Source: Spirometra erinaceieuropaei (Eukaryota > Platyhelminthes > Cestoda > Diphyllobothriidea > Diphyllobothriidae). Taken from it: a stretch of 64,000 nucleotides of DNA. The DNA lies in NCBI GenBank assembly GCA_902702965.1, contig CACRXP010000005.1, positions 2,700,391-2,764,390 on the forward strand, read 5' to 3'. The notes beneath the pieces are model-generated. The model was not told the DNA's origin. It saw only the letters and a program-made list of their open reading frames with translations, and made no database searches. The position numbers and the translations under genes are program-made. Numbering within the stretch: position 1 is the first letter of the stretch; every line of letters starts with the position of its first letter. This document shows positions 32,401 through 47,400 of the stretch, in pieces.

Positions 32401-35400
32401 ATATGTTTAAGCTCAGAAGATCATCGAGAATCAGTAGAGAACATTCATGCCACTTAAATGGTCATTTTTGTAAAGTACATTCTCTGCAGGCGGCCGGAGG
32501 AAAGCTCACACGAAAGCCCGCATCCTGAAGAGATTAAAATATTTTGAGATTATGCTGCACGACAACCAGCAAGGAACCGGGAAGGAGACACGATCGCTGG
32601 AACAAGAGCTTTTATCAAGGAACGCCCACCTAAAGAGCTTCATCAGCCACTGACTCTGTATTGGCCCAGGAACAACGAACGGGAGAGAGCCACCAACACT
32701 CTGGCACCCTCTGTCGCATATAAGAATATATCAAAAGCACCGAAACCCATTGCCGCAGAGTTCAGCGTGGGTATTGTCCATCTTCCGGCAGCTAGCGTGC
32801 GTAACAGGATCACGCAGATGAAGGACCGAATGGACGCAGGTGAGCAGCCGAGTGCAGTTTATCGAACTCCATGCCACAACTGTTCCTGCCATTATACAGG
32901 CCAGACAGCACAAGGACTCAGCTTGCGAATACTCGAGCATAAACGGGTCATTCAGAGGGATGACCAACAGTCTCAAGTGGCTACTTGGAGGAGGGTCAGG
33001 AATTCGGCTTCGCATGCACATGGATAATGGCGCGAATCAGCAATAAGATGAGGCAGGGAACTGCTAGAGGTCTGGACGTCTGACACCAACTCCATAAACT
33101 GACACACTGATAACCCCCCATGTTATCACACGATATGCTCACGCAGTCCAGTTCCCAGCGAAGAACACGCAGCGACACCACGCGGTAAGACCACTAAAGG
33201 CCGGTCGGCGGGAACCCAGCCCAGTCACGGACACTACTTCCCTCCCCTTTCCTTATTTTCTGACTAAAAACTGTTTAGAATTTGCTGCACTCCCAATCGC
33301 TGACGCTGGGCCCATGTGCGAGTCTGAACACTCAGGCTAGTACAACTGTTGTTCCCGCGATCGCACGCTCACCTTCTCTATGACAAGAACCTGGGACTCC
33401 CAGGGCAAAACGGGACGAGCATAGCCCCTAGCCCGATCAGTGAACGCACTTCCAACGCAGTAAATATTCCAGGTCGTAATTGACAGGACAGTGGGCCCGT
33501 GGCTTAATGGTAGAGCGTCGGACTTAATAACGCTCGATGAACCAGGGTTCGAGACCCAGGCCTTACAAACACGGGTTTCGGTAAGGCTGGCTGACTACAG
33601 CCAGAAGTGCTCATTCTAGGCTCATCTGTCCTTCTCGGTACTGCCTATACTACTAGTTGCTGTGCGACTGTCCGCGAGGACTTTAGATTGAGCCCCAAGG
33701 CAAAACGCGTAACTGGAGCACACAGGTGCAGCTACGTTCAGACGGTTTTTCACCAGGCTGATGCGTGTACACGGCGGCTTTAAAAATTGGCCGAATAAGC
33801 AACGGCTCCTGTAAAGTATTTTCATCTCCGGAGTATAGCGTAACAGGTTAACTAAAAAACGACTGTATCGAGGACAGGTATGCATTGAGGATTCATACTG
33901 GTAAGCGTGGTGCGACTTTCAAGACGTTGCTGATGTGGAAGATCTCCGGCCTCAGACTCTGTTTGCCCTCAATGCTTACGTCTTGAAAGTCGCACACCGT
34001 TTGCCAGGATCAATCCGCGGAGCTGAGCTGCACAGGGCCGGGGCAGTGGCACGTCGCATGCTAATGCATCCCGGAGACCAGCTGTGGACTGAGGATGTCT
34101 GGAATTATTTAACTAATCGATTAAGGTGATCGTCTGGCCAACTAGTTTGGATGACAGCTAAATGACTCTCAACACGCATTCACAAACACGTCCTCGACGT
34201 GAGACGTAGATGCCCGCGTTCAACCGTCGTAACCGACGATGTCCACAGTGTTCCACACATCAGAGTTATGGCAGGGACGGCGACTTGCACGTGAATTAGT
34301 TTGTAGTAATGGTTGACCTGCGAAGGGTCTGCCGCACTTTCTTTTTCTCCTCTCGATGGACCCGGAGATGTGAGAGGGCACAGGTGGCTAGCACGGCGGA
34401 AACCCGCACCCAGACGTACCACCACACCTCCTGGTCCACAGCATACATTGACCAGAGGGAGGACATAAATCCCATTGGGCGCGGCGTGTGCCTGCACCTA
34501 GACCTGCCGGACTCCGATCCAGCTCGTCCGTGTTAGTCCGACGACTCTACCGCGTGGACTGTCATAGGTGCAGACCCGCGCTCATACATCGCTATGCGCA
34601 TCCCGACAACGGTCATCTACTTGTCTTTGATGGCGCCAAGTTATAGAACGGGTGCAAAATAGGACGACGCGAGAGAGACAGCCGAGTCCTGGTAGGCATG
34701 CGGACAAAAGTAACCGAATTCGACTGTGTGTCAGTTCAAAAAGCAGCTAAAATTGTAATGGATATGAAGCAATGACTGGTTGGAAGAAGGGGAGGACAGA
34801 CTTATTAGAAGCCAATGTGTCGAAACGTGGCTGGCACAACCAACCTGGCGGGTCTCCTTCTCCATAAAATCACACTCCTCCTGTTTTTCCACCAGTTCCT
34901 TCTGCGCAGCGAAGAGTTCCATCTTCAGCGATTCTACCATGTCTTCTAGCTGCAAAAATATGAAAAGTGGACAGGTTAGAGGACAAAAATGTCACTACGT
35001 GATAGTGGAAGCTTCAAACACAATTCAGGCGGGGGGACATTTCATAAAAAATGGTCTCACTCCAGAACTTTGCCAGCACGATAGGCAATGTACGCAAGCT
35101 AAATACGACAAAAGCATACGAAAAAGGGGGGTTTACAAACCGCAAACGTGTAGGGACTCCCGAAACAAATGACAACCAAGTCTTACCTTACTTTGCCGAG
35201 ACCGCCGTTTCTAAGCGAGCACGGTAAATTAGTTTGACATTTACACGTTTACTCACGGGGTAGCAAGTAGCTGTTTATAATGAATATTTCGGCGCCTTGC
35301 CGACTGTTACAGAGTACACGTGATAGCTTAGTTACTCGTTTACCTTTTCGATTTGCTTCTGCATAGTAGTTTTACTGACGAGAACTTCATCAGCGAGGGT

Positions 35401-38400
35401 TTCATTCTCCTTCTCAAGGCGTGAACATTGATCACGCAACTGCCACGACTCCCGCTGGAGGGCGCGCAGAGGGGATGAGAGAGCGTCCGCCTCGGCCTTC
35501 TTCGTGGCCCAATCTTTAGCGAGTCGAGCGAGTTTTTTGGAGGAAACCTTTAGCAGACAGAAGCGTAGAATAAACGCTAAGGCAGTTTAGTGTCTTCCAA
35601 AATCTGAGAAAGTTAAAAGATGAAAGTGCGTGATGCATAAAAGGCAGCAAATTCCAAAAGAGCAAGCCAACGCTTACAGTTACGAAAAACACGGGTAAAG
35701 TACTGAGGTGACACTTGATTTGGCATTTGACTACTGAAATTAGCAAAAAACAGATCCACAAGAAGTGCAAAAAAGGAGGACTAGGTGTTTTCGAGCAGTA
35801 ACCCTGGTTTAAGACACCAGTCCGCCCATTGCATAACTATGAGAGAACGTGAAGGCAGGAGAAAATCTAAATTAGCGAATGCAACCGAGAGGGGAAATCA
35901 GGCCTGACGTGTTAGAGCCGGGCGCCGGGTTTTCTGGTGCTTCAAACCAGCGCACTGGGGAGGGTTTCCAATTTCTTCGGCAGAGTGGACGATGCCATCC
36001 TACTTTGTTGAGCACCAGTGCCACTGCCCGAAGGTCGTCACCGGAAGGACCCTTATGTTGCCTAAATCACAAGCACTGAGAAGGAAGACTGAAGGCCTGT
36101 AGGCCTGTGCAAATTGTAAAGTAGACAAGCGACACTGTTACGACAGGAGATCCAATCAGTCTTGCGACACGCGAATCGAACTCTGTCCACATTGGTGAGG
36201 CAGCAGAAAGATATTGTAATTTGACAATTTACTCTCTGTGTTCAATTCTTACTTCGCGTGCATTCGGGGAGTAGAAAAGTTAGTCTAAATATTTTTGGCT
36301 GAGAGGGAAGGAGGGAGAGTGGAGGGGTGAAGTCTCTCTGTCAGTACACCATTGTCAGAAAAGTATCCAAAAGAGGAGCCAACGTAGACGAGTGTCCAAA
36401 ATAAACCACGCATAAGTGTCTGCAATATAAGTGCTCCCGGAAAACCCAGATAGTTGGTTATTTGGACAGCTTGCCATTGGCTAGCGCAACCACAACAGCT
36501 TCAATCCGACAGAAGTCAACCTTCCTCACCTTCTGGTCTCACTGTCTCGCTTTGCGGCATGCATGCATGCATTCTAGCTTTTATGAGAAAAAACTCCGAG
36601 GAATCCGTTAGCGTTAAGCGGCCTTGTGCTCGCAGAAAACGTTTGTACAAGCGCTAAGGCTCCCCTGGACAAAGACAAACCCACACTCGCCACGTCGCGT
36701 TACAGTGATGAAACAGAGACAGATAATCGCCAGACACCTTCCCTCTTACCCTCCCTAAACCCCAGACAGAACTAGAATCTGACCTCTGAAGGCCCCTCAA
36801 CCCTCTTCACCATACTGACTTTTATTGGATGTTTAACTTTTGTTATTTAGCCCTCGTATCACTGTATAGGCCTGGTGGTGAATAATCAAAAGGGTACGTT
36901 TGCCGGACTGGACTTTTTAGTTAAGCGGTGACCGATGTAACAGGGCGAAGTCGAGGGGTTCCAATTGCAAAATCATATCTGTGAAAGCTTAGGCGATTTA
37001 GCCGGAATCAAGACGGTATAAAATTTTCTGCTTGCTGTTAGTCTAACGTCACATACGCGCACACACACACTGCATGCAGATATGCAGATAACTCGCAAGC
37101 CCGAGGGTAAATCATTCAGGTTTCATTATACCTTTTAGCGTCTCTGTCCCTATCAGTGATGATATTACAGTCAAATATTCGCGACGCTTAAAGTCTCATT
37201 ATGGCCAGTTGTCAATGTTGTAGATTCTTTTAAAAACAGTCAACGCCGCTACAGCAGTTCGGCAAGTAGAACGACCAGATGCAAATTGAAAGAAGTTGGA
37301 ACGGATGCAATTTTGACAACAGCAGGCCTACATGCTCGCTAAACAAGTTCAAGTGATCAGTAACCACTACCGACAGGAGTATGGGAGACGAAGATGTCCA
37401 TTTGGAGCTCGTCTTCTGTCTGGACAGTTCAGACCAACCAGGCAATCACTTAGCCTGTGTCTGGTCGACAGCAGCAAATAAGCCAGAAATGACCACTGCA
37501 GAGTACCTTCAGCTTGTCGACAGTACTCCTCACCCATGAGAGCCTCTGAACAGATCACAAAACAGAAGACGGAACACCCGTATTTCGATATGCAAGTTCG
37601 GCAGGGATATAACTTCAATGTGACCTTGACGTGGAAAACGAACTTACGAGACTGTGAGTGTAAGCTTCTTGAAATTATCTTCTGCGCACATGAAACGCAT
37701 GTCACTACTGTAATATAAGCACCAGGTGGACAACGGAGGTGAGCAACGCGCCAGCCATTAACAGGGTTCAATATTATGGGGAGAGGGGTCAGCGAGCACG
37801 TTGAGTACAAGATTCCTGGTAGAAAAAATGGACTACCCTTTGTGGCAAAAGGGAAGGAAAATGGATGCCTTGCTTACCTTCGCAGTAAGCGCAGTAGCGA
37901 TTAGCTCCTTACTGGCTTCCGGAGATCTGAAGCGCTTCGGCAGAGTGACCCTGAAGTACTTGAGGGTGCCCTCAAAATCCAAACCGAGGAGATCTCGTCG
38001 AGAGATGCGGGTCAACGTTATCATGACCTTGAAGATGAACTGCATACCCTGGGGGAGGCAAATTGCAACCAAACGTAAGCATGAGAAGAGTGAGGAGGCG
38101 GAGGCGTAAGAGGTAGGAGCCAGAGTCGATAGCTCGTCTCAAACGATTATGGTCACTACTGCGTCAGTGACCTACGCATCAGTCTGCTTATATTCAGAGT
38201 GGCTTGTAACGCACATGTACCATGCTTCGACAGCAAGACAAGGTCAGGGCAACCGAATGTATGCGTTTACGCAGTGGCTGACTAGGGACAAGATTCCCAT
38301 CTACACGTACCACACGCATGCTGGCACCTAGACGCATTCAGACCAGACACCTGAGACCGGGTCTCACACTTGCGAAAGTCATCACCAACTGGATAGCAAG

Positions 38401-41400
38401 AGGTCACTGTAAGTTAACCCTCAGTCCGAGGCAGGATCCAGTTACTCCTCCAGTTGGCGACCTTCAACGTCGTTCGTCATATCATGATCAGTATCATAAA
38501 AGAGTTAAAAGCTTCTTTTTCTTTCTCCTATCTTCCAGCGCATACCAGTGACTTATGAGGCAACAGAACTGAAAAACAGACCATGCATAGCGGCTGAAGT
38601 AGCATAAAAACCTTCGTCTCAGGCGTTTTAGGTCTAGCACAGTAGGGCAGTCTAATTGTGGTAGAAAAATTAACTCGGCCCTTCTACTTTTTCAGTTCTC
38701 GAGAGCGTTTACCCCGACGCACTGGCACCGGTAATAGCACTCGGGGAGAAGTGGGCTGCCAGAAATTAGCGCAATAACACAAGTCACAAGTAGTGAAGCG
38801 AGCTTGGCGGAAGGGCCAACTGAGGACTCCAACACGACGTCCCGTTCAGAGAAGATTGTCGTCAACGATGAGAGGCACAAGCACTCCTCCCAGTGGGGCG
38901 TTAAGTCCACCTAAGACAGAGTTGCCAGACAACAGGAATTGTCGTTCCTCTACGAACTTGAGGATATGCCAAAGGCGAGCATGATTTTGCTGAACAAGAA
39001 TTGCGTAGGGGCTGCTAATTGATAAAAAAAAATAAAGTCAACAACTGAGGCGAAGAAGTCCCCCCCTAGGCCAGATTTCCTACTTTCAGCTTACGCCCAA
39101 CTAACGTGTTTACCGTTTACAGGCGTTTACTGCAGTGCGTGCACGTGAGCGGTGGCTGTAGGGTCGCCTCAACAAGGAGTGCTTCCAGTAAAAAAAAGAG
39201 GCGGAAGGGGTGGGGGGGGGGCAAACCCTCATCCAACTGACCTCGCATAGGAACACATCGAGGATGTGGAAGACCAAATTGAGCGGGAACTTGGCGGTAA
39301 AGAGGGTTAGGAGCCACTGGCTGGCGAACATGTGTGCCTCAATGCCAACGTCCTCAAAGGCCTTGGCGACATCGGGTAGCTGGTCCTAGAACAACAGATA
39401 GACGGCACTCGAGTGACAATCATTCTTCAGAGAAAGTGAGAATAAAATGGACTCCTGGACTAAGAGTACTCATACCGATCTTAGCTTTTTGAGGATTTGT
39501 GCGGTTGATGTTGGGGCAGCCAACGCTAGCATCCAAATATGGCAGTTAGCCCATCGTTCACGACGAGGACCGCTGTCCTGAAGGAGCAGCAGTGACCTGA
39601 GCGTTAATGTGTTTACACAACAACAGACCTTAATTGCGCCCGCCTTGTCAGACTCTTTTACACCATATTAAGTTCTTTTGTCGAGACAAGGATAAGAAGC
39701 AGGGAGGCGGGAGTGGACGTAGTGATTGAAAGAAAAAACCAAACAGCCCGACCCAAATGCTCCGCACACTGCCTGGAATTAAACTCCAAAGGCACCGAGC
39801 CTCAATGAGGATGACAGATATCACGCAGGCACCAGTAAGGAGTCACTGAAGTCCAGCACTCGACGTATGGGGAATCTCAAGTTATCCCGTCGGTTGGTAG
39901 CCCTTCAAATTACTACTTGTAGGGCGTCGTAGCAGTTTTGAAAGACGTTTGATTCCCCATTGTGAGAAGCTTAGCCTTGGATCGACCTTCATTCCTTTCT
40001 CTTTCTATACCTGTGTATGATTAATATTCGCGATCACAATCGGCATGACGGGGGGGGGGCGCGGCTCATTGATAGTGTCGCGTCGAATAACCAAAGATCT
40101 CGAGCTCGAATCTCAGGTGATCCACATCTAACGTTGGGCATGACCGGCTGATGACGGTTAGTAAGCCGGAAATGGCGACTCCGGTCTCGCTTGTCTTTTT
40201 CGGTACCATATCATTTACTTCTACTACTAGTCGTTGTGCGACTGCCTGCGAGGGTTCTAGTTAGAGTCTCAAGATACAAAGGGACGAGCACGTTCCATAG
40301 TCCTATCGGTGAGCTTCCATCTACCATAAGATACATATATACAAATGTGTACATACCCCCCGTCTACCATTCTCTCAAACCTCAATGACCTATTCGAGTC
40401 ACGGTAGATGACTTGGCTAACTCACATCTGCAAATGCCATACGCCAGCAAAACTTTAAAATGCGGCCCAGAGATTTAACAGTAACAAATGCTTTCGAGGT
40501 CATTGATGATAAAGGAGTTATTACAGACCGATTAAACTGAGTTAACCCGTCAGCTGACAACTTTAAAAGCTACTATTGGCACAACTAAAGCTCGTCAAAA
40601 TTTGTACGCTGGGGAGGATGTACATTGGTGCAGTGTTAAACCAGTCTTTCTCTTCCAGCCCCCCCTCCCCCGACTACTTACAAAGGTTTTAGGCAAACCG
40701 AATGGGGATGATACTAGGCGCAGTGGCTGACGACATCTGAGGCCCCAGTCTAACGTCTGCCACAGGCCTCCGTCGGGGCCTAACGCAAGAGTTCAAGTAT
40801 GCTTTTGATGGTCCAGCAGCCAAAGACCTAGGAGAGTGGCGTTCACCTATGTGCCCGCTGACTGCCGGTCGAAAATAGGCATTTTCACTTTGTCCTGTAG
40901 CACTGGAGCCGGAGTCCATCTAAACTGTCGCACAGTGACGTGCAAAGAGTTGTCGGAAAGTGTGAGTGACGAAAACTCCGACAGCTCGACCGTCGATTTC
41001 GACTATGTCCACCGTGTGCTATACAACAAGGTGCAACAAGCACGGTGACTTGTGCGTGAATTAGTTGATAATGAAAGTAGACTTCCGCCTCATCTGCCGC
41101 ACTACCTCTTCCCCACCTGAACCCGGTGTCCAAACAAAGTCAGGAAGACCGGAGGAGGGGGGAGGTGAATTGCACAGCCGGACCCGCACCTACAGTAGGT
41201 GGGCTAACACATGAAATGCCAACCGAAATTACGAAATGCGTTTTCGTTTCCAAAAGACTACTTAAATAGGGCTGTAAAACTAGTCAGCCTGCAAAATAAT
41301 TCTAAAATATTTCAGTTACCTCAAGATGCCATCTTTTGAACGAACTTCCTTCCAGCTGCATGCAAAAACTGCACTCTGTAAAAAGTAACTACTTAAGTAA

Positions 41401-44400
41401 CATGAGTTTTCTCATTGATTTTCGATTCCGCTAAAAGTCCAATTATATTTCCTGGAAAACATGCATAAAATATTCATTCTTTTGCTCATTCGGCAGATAA
41501 TTACGTCTTCTTTTAATTTTATTGTCGAAGGAGAGACATCATTCGGTTTTAAAAAGGTTTTCCGATTGCCGAATAAATTTGAACCCGCGCAACCGTCACA
41601 CTTGGATTCAGGGTTTCCAAACTACAAGCCATACATTTTCCGTGTACGGAAAACCACACGTTTCTCTACGGTAATAAAGGGGAACCATATAGGGTTCATA
41701 AAATTACGCAGAGGATTTGATCCATATTGTTAACCTTACAAGCTATATTGGTACATGCAGAGATATGACGAATTATGAACGGCCATTTCACGGTATTTAA
41801 AAGTCCCATAATTAGAAACTTTTTCAAAACTGAATTATGTTCATCCTTCGAGTATAAAATTAAAAGAAGACGTAATTATCTACCGAATGAGCAAAAGAAT
41901 GAATATTTGTATGCATGTTTTCCATGAAATATAATTGGACTTTTGGCGGAATCGAAAATCAATGCGAAAAATTCCTGTTACACAAGTAGTTACTTTCTAC
42001 AAAGTGTAGTTTTTGCATGCAGCCGGAAGGAAGTTCATTCGAAAGCCGGCATCCTGAGGTAACTGAAATATTATAGAATTATGTTGCAGGCTGACTATTT
42101 TTAAAACCCTACTTAATTAATCTTTCCGAAACGAAAACGCATTTCGGAATTTCGGTTGACATTTCATGAGTTAGCTCACCTACTGTAGGCGTACCACCAC
42201 AGCCCCCGGTTGACAACATACACTTGACCAACAACACCCCAGTAGAAATCAGAAGGACGAGGATGACTAGGCGGACATGCGCACCTAGCGGGAGCACAAG
42301 TGAATCCACCGGCAGGGAACCAGGTGTCAGGGGAAAGCCAGCGTGTACGAGGGCCATGGTTAGCTGATACTGGCATAGCACACGCTCTCAGACGAAGACT
42401 ACTGACACAGGCACGAACACTTCGGGTTGGACAGCGTCTTGGCCTGTCGGCAAAATCTTGTGATTATGTTGCGTGATAGACAATACCAGAACCCACCTAA
42501 GTAATCCTATCCAGCCGGTATCATATTTCAGAATTCCGTGACATACACGTCACCTAAAGTAAGGCCGGCGCCCTACCCACTAGAGATGCCGCATTCGTCC
42601 TCAAGTTCTCAACGTCTCTGTCGGTAACACTTCTCCATGAACGGATTGTTTCTCGCTGGGGGTGGGCTCTATACTCGATCAGTAGGGCAAATCAGAAACG
42701 CCCACTTCCTGGACAGAACGGTGAACGCCAGTCGCAGGTGGCTCTGCACACTCCCAATCTCGGCCGACAGCGAGGGCGTCCGGCGGCCCAAGTGGATAAA
42801 TCGTCGAACTGGAGTGTTCAGTGTAGCACTGAAACAAGGTGTGCNNNNNNNNNNNNNNNNNNNNNNNNNNNNNNNNNNNNNNNNNNNNNNNNNNNNNNNN
42901 NNNNNNNNNNNNNNNNNNNNGATAAGCCTGAATCGGTCATTCTCTACGTTTCTGTCCTCGCTTGAGGTGAGGAGGGCAAACAAGAAAGGTCTACAGTAGA
43001 TGTGCTAACTCATGAAATGTCAACCAAAATTTCGAAATGCCTTCTCGTTTCGAAAAGATAAATTAAGTAGTGTTGTAAAACTAATCATGATGCAGCGTAA
43101 ATCTATAATGATCCAGTTACCTCAGGGTGTCGGCTTTCGAAATAACTTATTTTCGGCTGCGTGCACGATCTATACTCTGCAAAAAATGACTACTTAAGTA
43201 GCATGCAATCTTCTTATTGATTTTCGATGCCCTTGAAAATTCAATTATATTTCATGGAAAACATTTATTCGGGAATTAGAAGAGTTTTTTAAAAGTTAAG
43301 TAGTCATTTTTTGCAGAGTATAAGTCTTGCATGCAGCCAAAAATACGTTTTTTCGAAAGCCGACATCCTGAGGTAACTGGATCATTATAGATTTATGCTA
43401 CATCATGATAAGTTTTACAACACTACTTAATTTATCTTTTCGAAACGAGAACGCATTTCGAAATTTTCGTTGACATTTCATGAGTTAGCACATTTACTGT
43501 ACGTCTGAGGCGCAGGACCCACCTGGAGAAGCTGCTCATACTGGTAGAGGCTTCGGAAAAGGCCGTCAGAGTTGCGCGTGAAGAGCAGCCGAACACCGTA
43601 GTTGGACATGATTTTAACAAGCACGCAGAAGGCCTGTTCTTCAGGTAACTGCAGGGCAGAAGGAGGATGGAGCGGGGGGGAGAGAAAGAAGATCAGAATG
43701 TAAAACATATCGGAAGTCCGATTGGCCTCTTTTTTGTAGAACTGACTGAAACGCTGTGTGAACTCACATGCAGAAGAAGAGCAGCAGCGATAAAAGAGAT
43801 GCCCTGCGAGTATCCGACCTCCTCATCGTACAGGGCGTAGACACGGTTTAGTTGGAACAGTATCTCCTGACCCTTGCGATCTTTGAAAAAGTCATGTGCG
43901 GGAAATGTTCTCGGCAAATCACGTTGGATGGCCGCATCGAACTGGCAGGGCTGAAACAGGAAGATTAATGCTTAGACGCACTCCCTGACGGTAAGGATCG
44001 GGTAAAGGCCCCCAAGCATTTGTGGCATGCAAAGAATACCTACTATACTTATTTAAGTGGGTTTTAGTCCGACACGATTATTTAGGTTTGGTGTTTCATC
44101 GTCTGTTGTAGACGGTCTGGTGCCTTATCTACAATGAACTCAGCTCAGAGATTTGAAAAACGATCGTCGTAGACACTTAATGCTCATTTTTCAAAATTTT
44201 CCTGCTTAGTTTCGGTTGCTATGTGCCAATTCATTGAAACTCTGCCGTCCGAAAAACGAATGTACCAATTATCTATATTTATTTTGCCATTTCTCTAAGC
44301 ATACATAGGCCCCGTCCGTAAAACCCTTATTACCACCTTTTCCCGTAGGATAGGCACCCTTTGTTGGTCGTGTGTGTTTGTTTGGGGTCTTTCACCCGAT

Positions 44401-47400
44401 CCTTACCTTCCTGACTTCAGCTAAGTAGGCATATTGAGGTAACGTAGACAAACTTGGCAGAAGTAGTACCTTTGTACTCAGTATCCGATAGGCATCTGAG
44501 AGCCCCGCATCCATGTTGTGGTGACCGACCAGAAGCTGCCAAGTCTCTGCTCGCAGTGCTTCCGGAATGCCCCGCCTAACCAGACTCCGGATACGACGAG
44601 TGAACATCATGCCGAGCTTTGAAATGTCCGGACCGGAGGTGAAGGCGTCGGGGGCAGCCGGGGTCATGGGGCCAACGTTGGAGGGGTTGGGTACGGTGGT
44701 GGAAAGAGCTTTGAGTTTTGCCTGCCAGTCAGAGATGAGTTCACCCCAGGCAACCATGAGGTCAGAGTCGGTTATCTCGGCAGAGACTACGCCGTTACCA
44801 CTTAGTAGTGGTTCATCGTCGTCAGATTCGTCTGGGGAGGTGATAAATGAATGCAGAAAGACGGGTTAAGGATAATAACTGCCCGTGGCCAATCTCTTTC
44901 ATTTTGATAAGCAATTGCGTTTTTGGTTCAGAATTGACAGTTTTGCCGTGTGCTCCACAAAACAGTGAGCGCAGGTACGGTGACTCGTATGTCTGTTAGT
45001 GTATACACATAGCAGACTTGCCTGACACTTATCTAAGTAAAATCGCATATTCTGACTATTAAATCCCAGGTACAGTGGACATACTAGTCAACGAAATGTT
45101 GACTGAAATTCTGAAACGTGCGTTCGACTCGAAAGGGCAACTTAGGTAGGGTCGTAAGATTAATAATCTAACTGCATAATCCAAGGTATTTCAATCACAT
45201 CAGGATGCCGGCTTTCGAATGAGCTCCCTTTTGGCCGTCTATGTAGTTTGCACTGCGTAACAACGACTGCGTAGGTAGCATGAATTTTTACCATTGATTT
45301 TCGATGCCCTTATTAGTTCAAATATATTTTACAGAAAACATGCGCAAAAATATTCTTTTTTTAATCCTTTCTTCGCTTTATGAGCAGCATTAACGAATGC
45401 GCTGATGCAATGCTGTACGACTTCACATTTCAGGGTCCTAAAAATCTCATAATCAGAAACTTTTTTGAGATTCGAACACGGATTTTTTTTAATCAATGAG
45501 CGTTAGGTAATCCAACGGTCTGGAATTGAGCCACTGACCCGTTGTCCTGTCGGCTATGACCGAGAAAATTGACTTTGGGGTGATGGCTGGCCGGCGACGG
45601 CTCACAAGGCAGAAACAGTCATCCCAATCTCCGACACTCCATCCCCCCGCTAAGCGACTGCCTGAGAGGGCTCTAGTCGGACCTCCACGGCACCACAGGA
45701 CGAGCACGTCCTTCCACCACTAAATACATTTGACATTACGATGAACAGCAGTATGTTATTGCCGACAAAGTCAAAAGAGTCTGGAATGGCCATTTCTGGC
45801 TTATTAGCCGTCGTCCGCCAGTCATACCCAACCCTGAAGTGTGGAACACCCGAGGCACAACGGAACGAATTCCGTAAGAGCGATCGGTGGGCGCCCCCTA
45901 CCATTGTATATTGCCGATCGAAAACCGACAGGGCAACGGGCTCGTGGCCCAGTGGTTAGAGGCGTGGGCTTCCAACTAACAGATCGCGAGTTCGAGCCTC
46001 GGGTGTTCCACACTTCGGAGTTGGGTATGACTGGCTGACGACGGCTAATAAGCCAGAAATGGCCATTCCCGTCTCCCTTGCCTTTGTCGGTAATAACATA
46101 CTACCTATATCATGCGCCGCTGTGCAGCTGCTGGTTTGGCTCGACAGAGAGCCGGTAAGACGCAACGGAACGAGTAATTTCCGTAAGAACGATCGGCGAG
46201 CGCCCCCTACCATTACGATAAACCGTGAAAATACGAAAATCCCACAGCCAGTATCCTGAGACAGAACCTGAATGACGACCCACCCAAATAGTGTCGGGAA
46301 CTTGTCAAGTTACAAGGGGCGTAGCCACCTGCTATGCGAAAAATCGATCTTCCCCATGCGAAACTCACAAAGCCATCCTACCTTTCAGCCGTACAACAAA
46401 AGCTTTTCTAAAGCTAACGTGGTAGACCCCCTTTGGGCGGATGATAGGAGAATCAGCAGGGACGCAGTATGCGACCCCGCTGAGAACACAAAGACGGAGC
46501 CCCCAGTGTAATACGGGTTTTGTAGGTGCGGCTAAACGGTGAAGAAAACGACAATAGGCAGACATTCGGATAAATGTTGAGGTGACACATTGCGCACTTT
46601 TGCTGAATTCTTCTACAGCTATTTGCGAAAGGGCGCACGTACCAGAAACCTGGATTCCCGAGGAATGATGAGGGTATCAGGAGGTCTGTTAGCGCAGGCA
46701 AAAGTTGAGCATTTTTCACAGATATTCCAGTCTGTTTTTACAAAAGAAGTAGACTGTATCCCATCTGATTACGTGAGAGCGAAAATGTCAATCATAACAA
46801 GAGCGAGGACGCGATTCGCCACGATGGCCTTGTTTTTGTTCCCTGAGTGGGGCTGCATACTACGGCCTTGCCTAGGAAGTATTATTTGGTAATGCGTTAA
46901 ACGCGCGCGATAGTCAAAACGGTTTGCTGGTTAGGAAAAAAGTTCGCCGAACCAAAGTGGAAATAAGCAACCACCTTTGCCTTCAAGTCTACGAAATAAC
47001 GGTGCAGTCAAACATATTCAAAACTTAAGATCATTCCTAATCTACTCCCCTTTGTGTGTGACGAAAAGGATGAACACGGGCGCCGCAGAAATGCGATCTT
47101 CCTGCGAATTTTGGGTAATCCTGTTAGATTTTGGTCGCCCGCCAGTTGTATCTTGACCCCGGGCAACGAAGACCTGAGTGTTAAACCTACACCAAGTTGA
47201 TCATGCGCACAACACTCTACCGATAGTGAAGTGTTAAGCTCAACGCCAAATTTTGATTGGATAATTTCTACCAATCTGGATCCCTCCTGACAACCGCCGT
47301 CGTATGCATACGGCACATTTGCAATTCTGCGAATTGACTTGGGCAACTGCTTCAGGGTGGAACCAACTTATCGCCTCGTCTTCACGCACCGAAAGTTCAC

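Noticed and set aside
42637..42999. Open frames spanning 42.6-43.0 kb
   Set aside because: They cross the 76-N gap, so the translation is not real.
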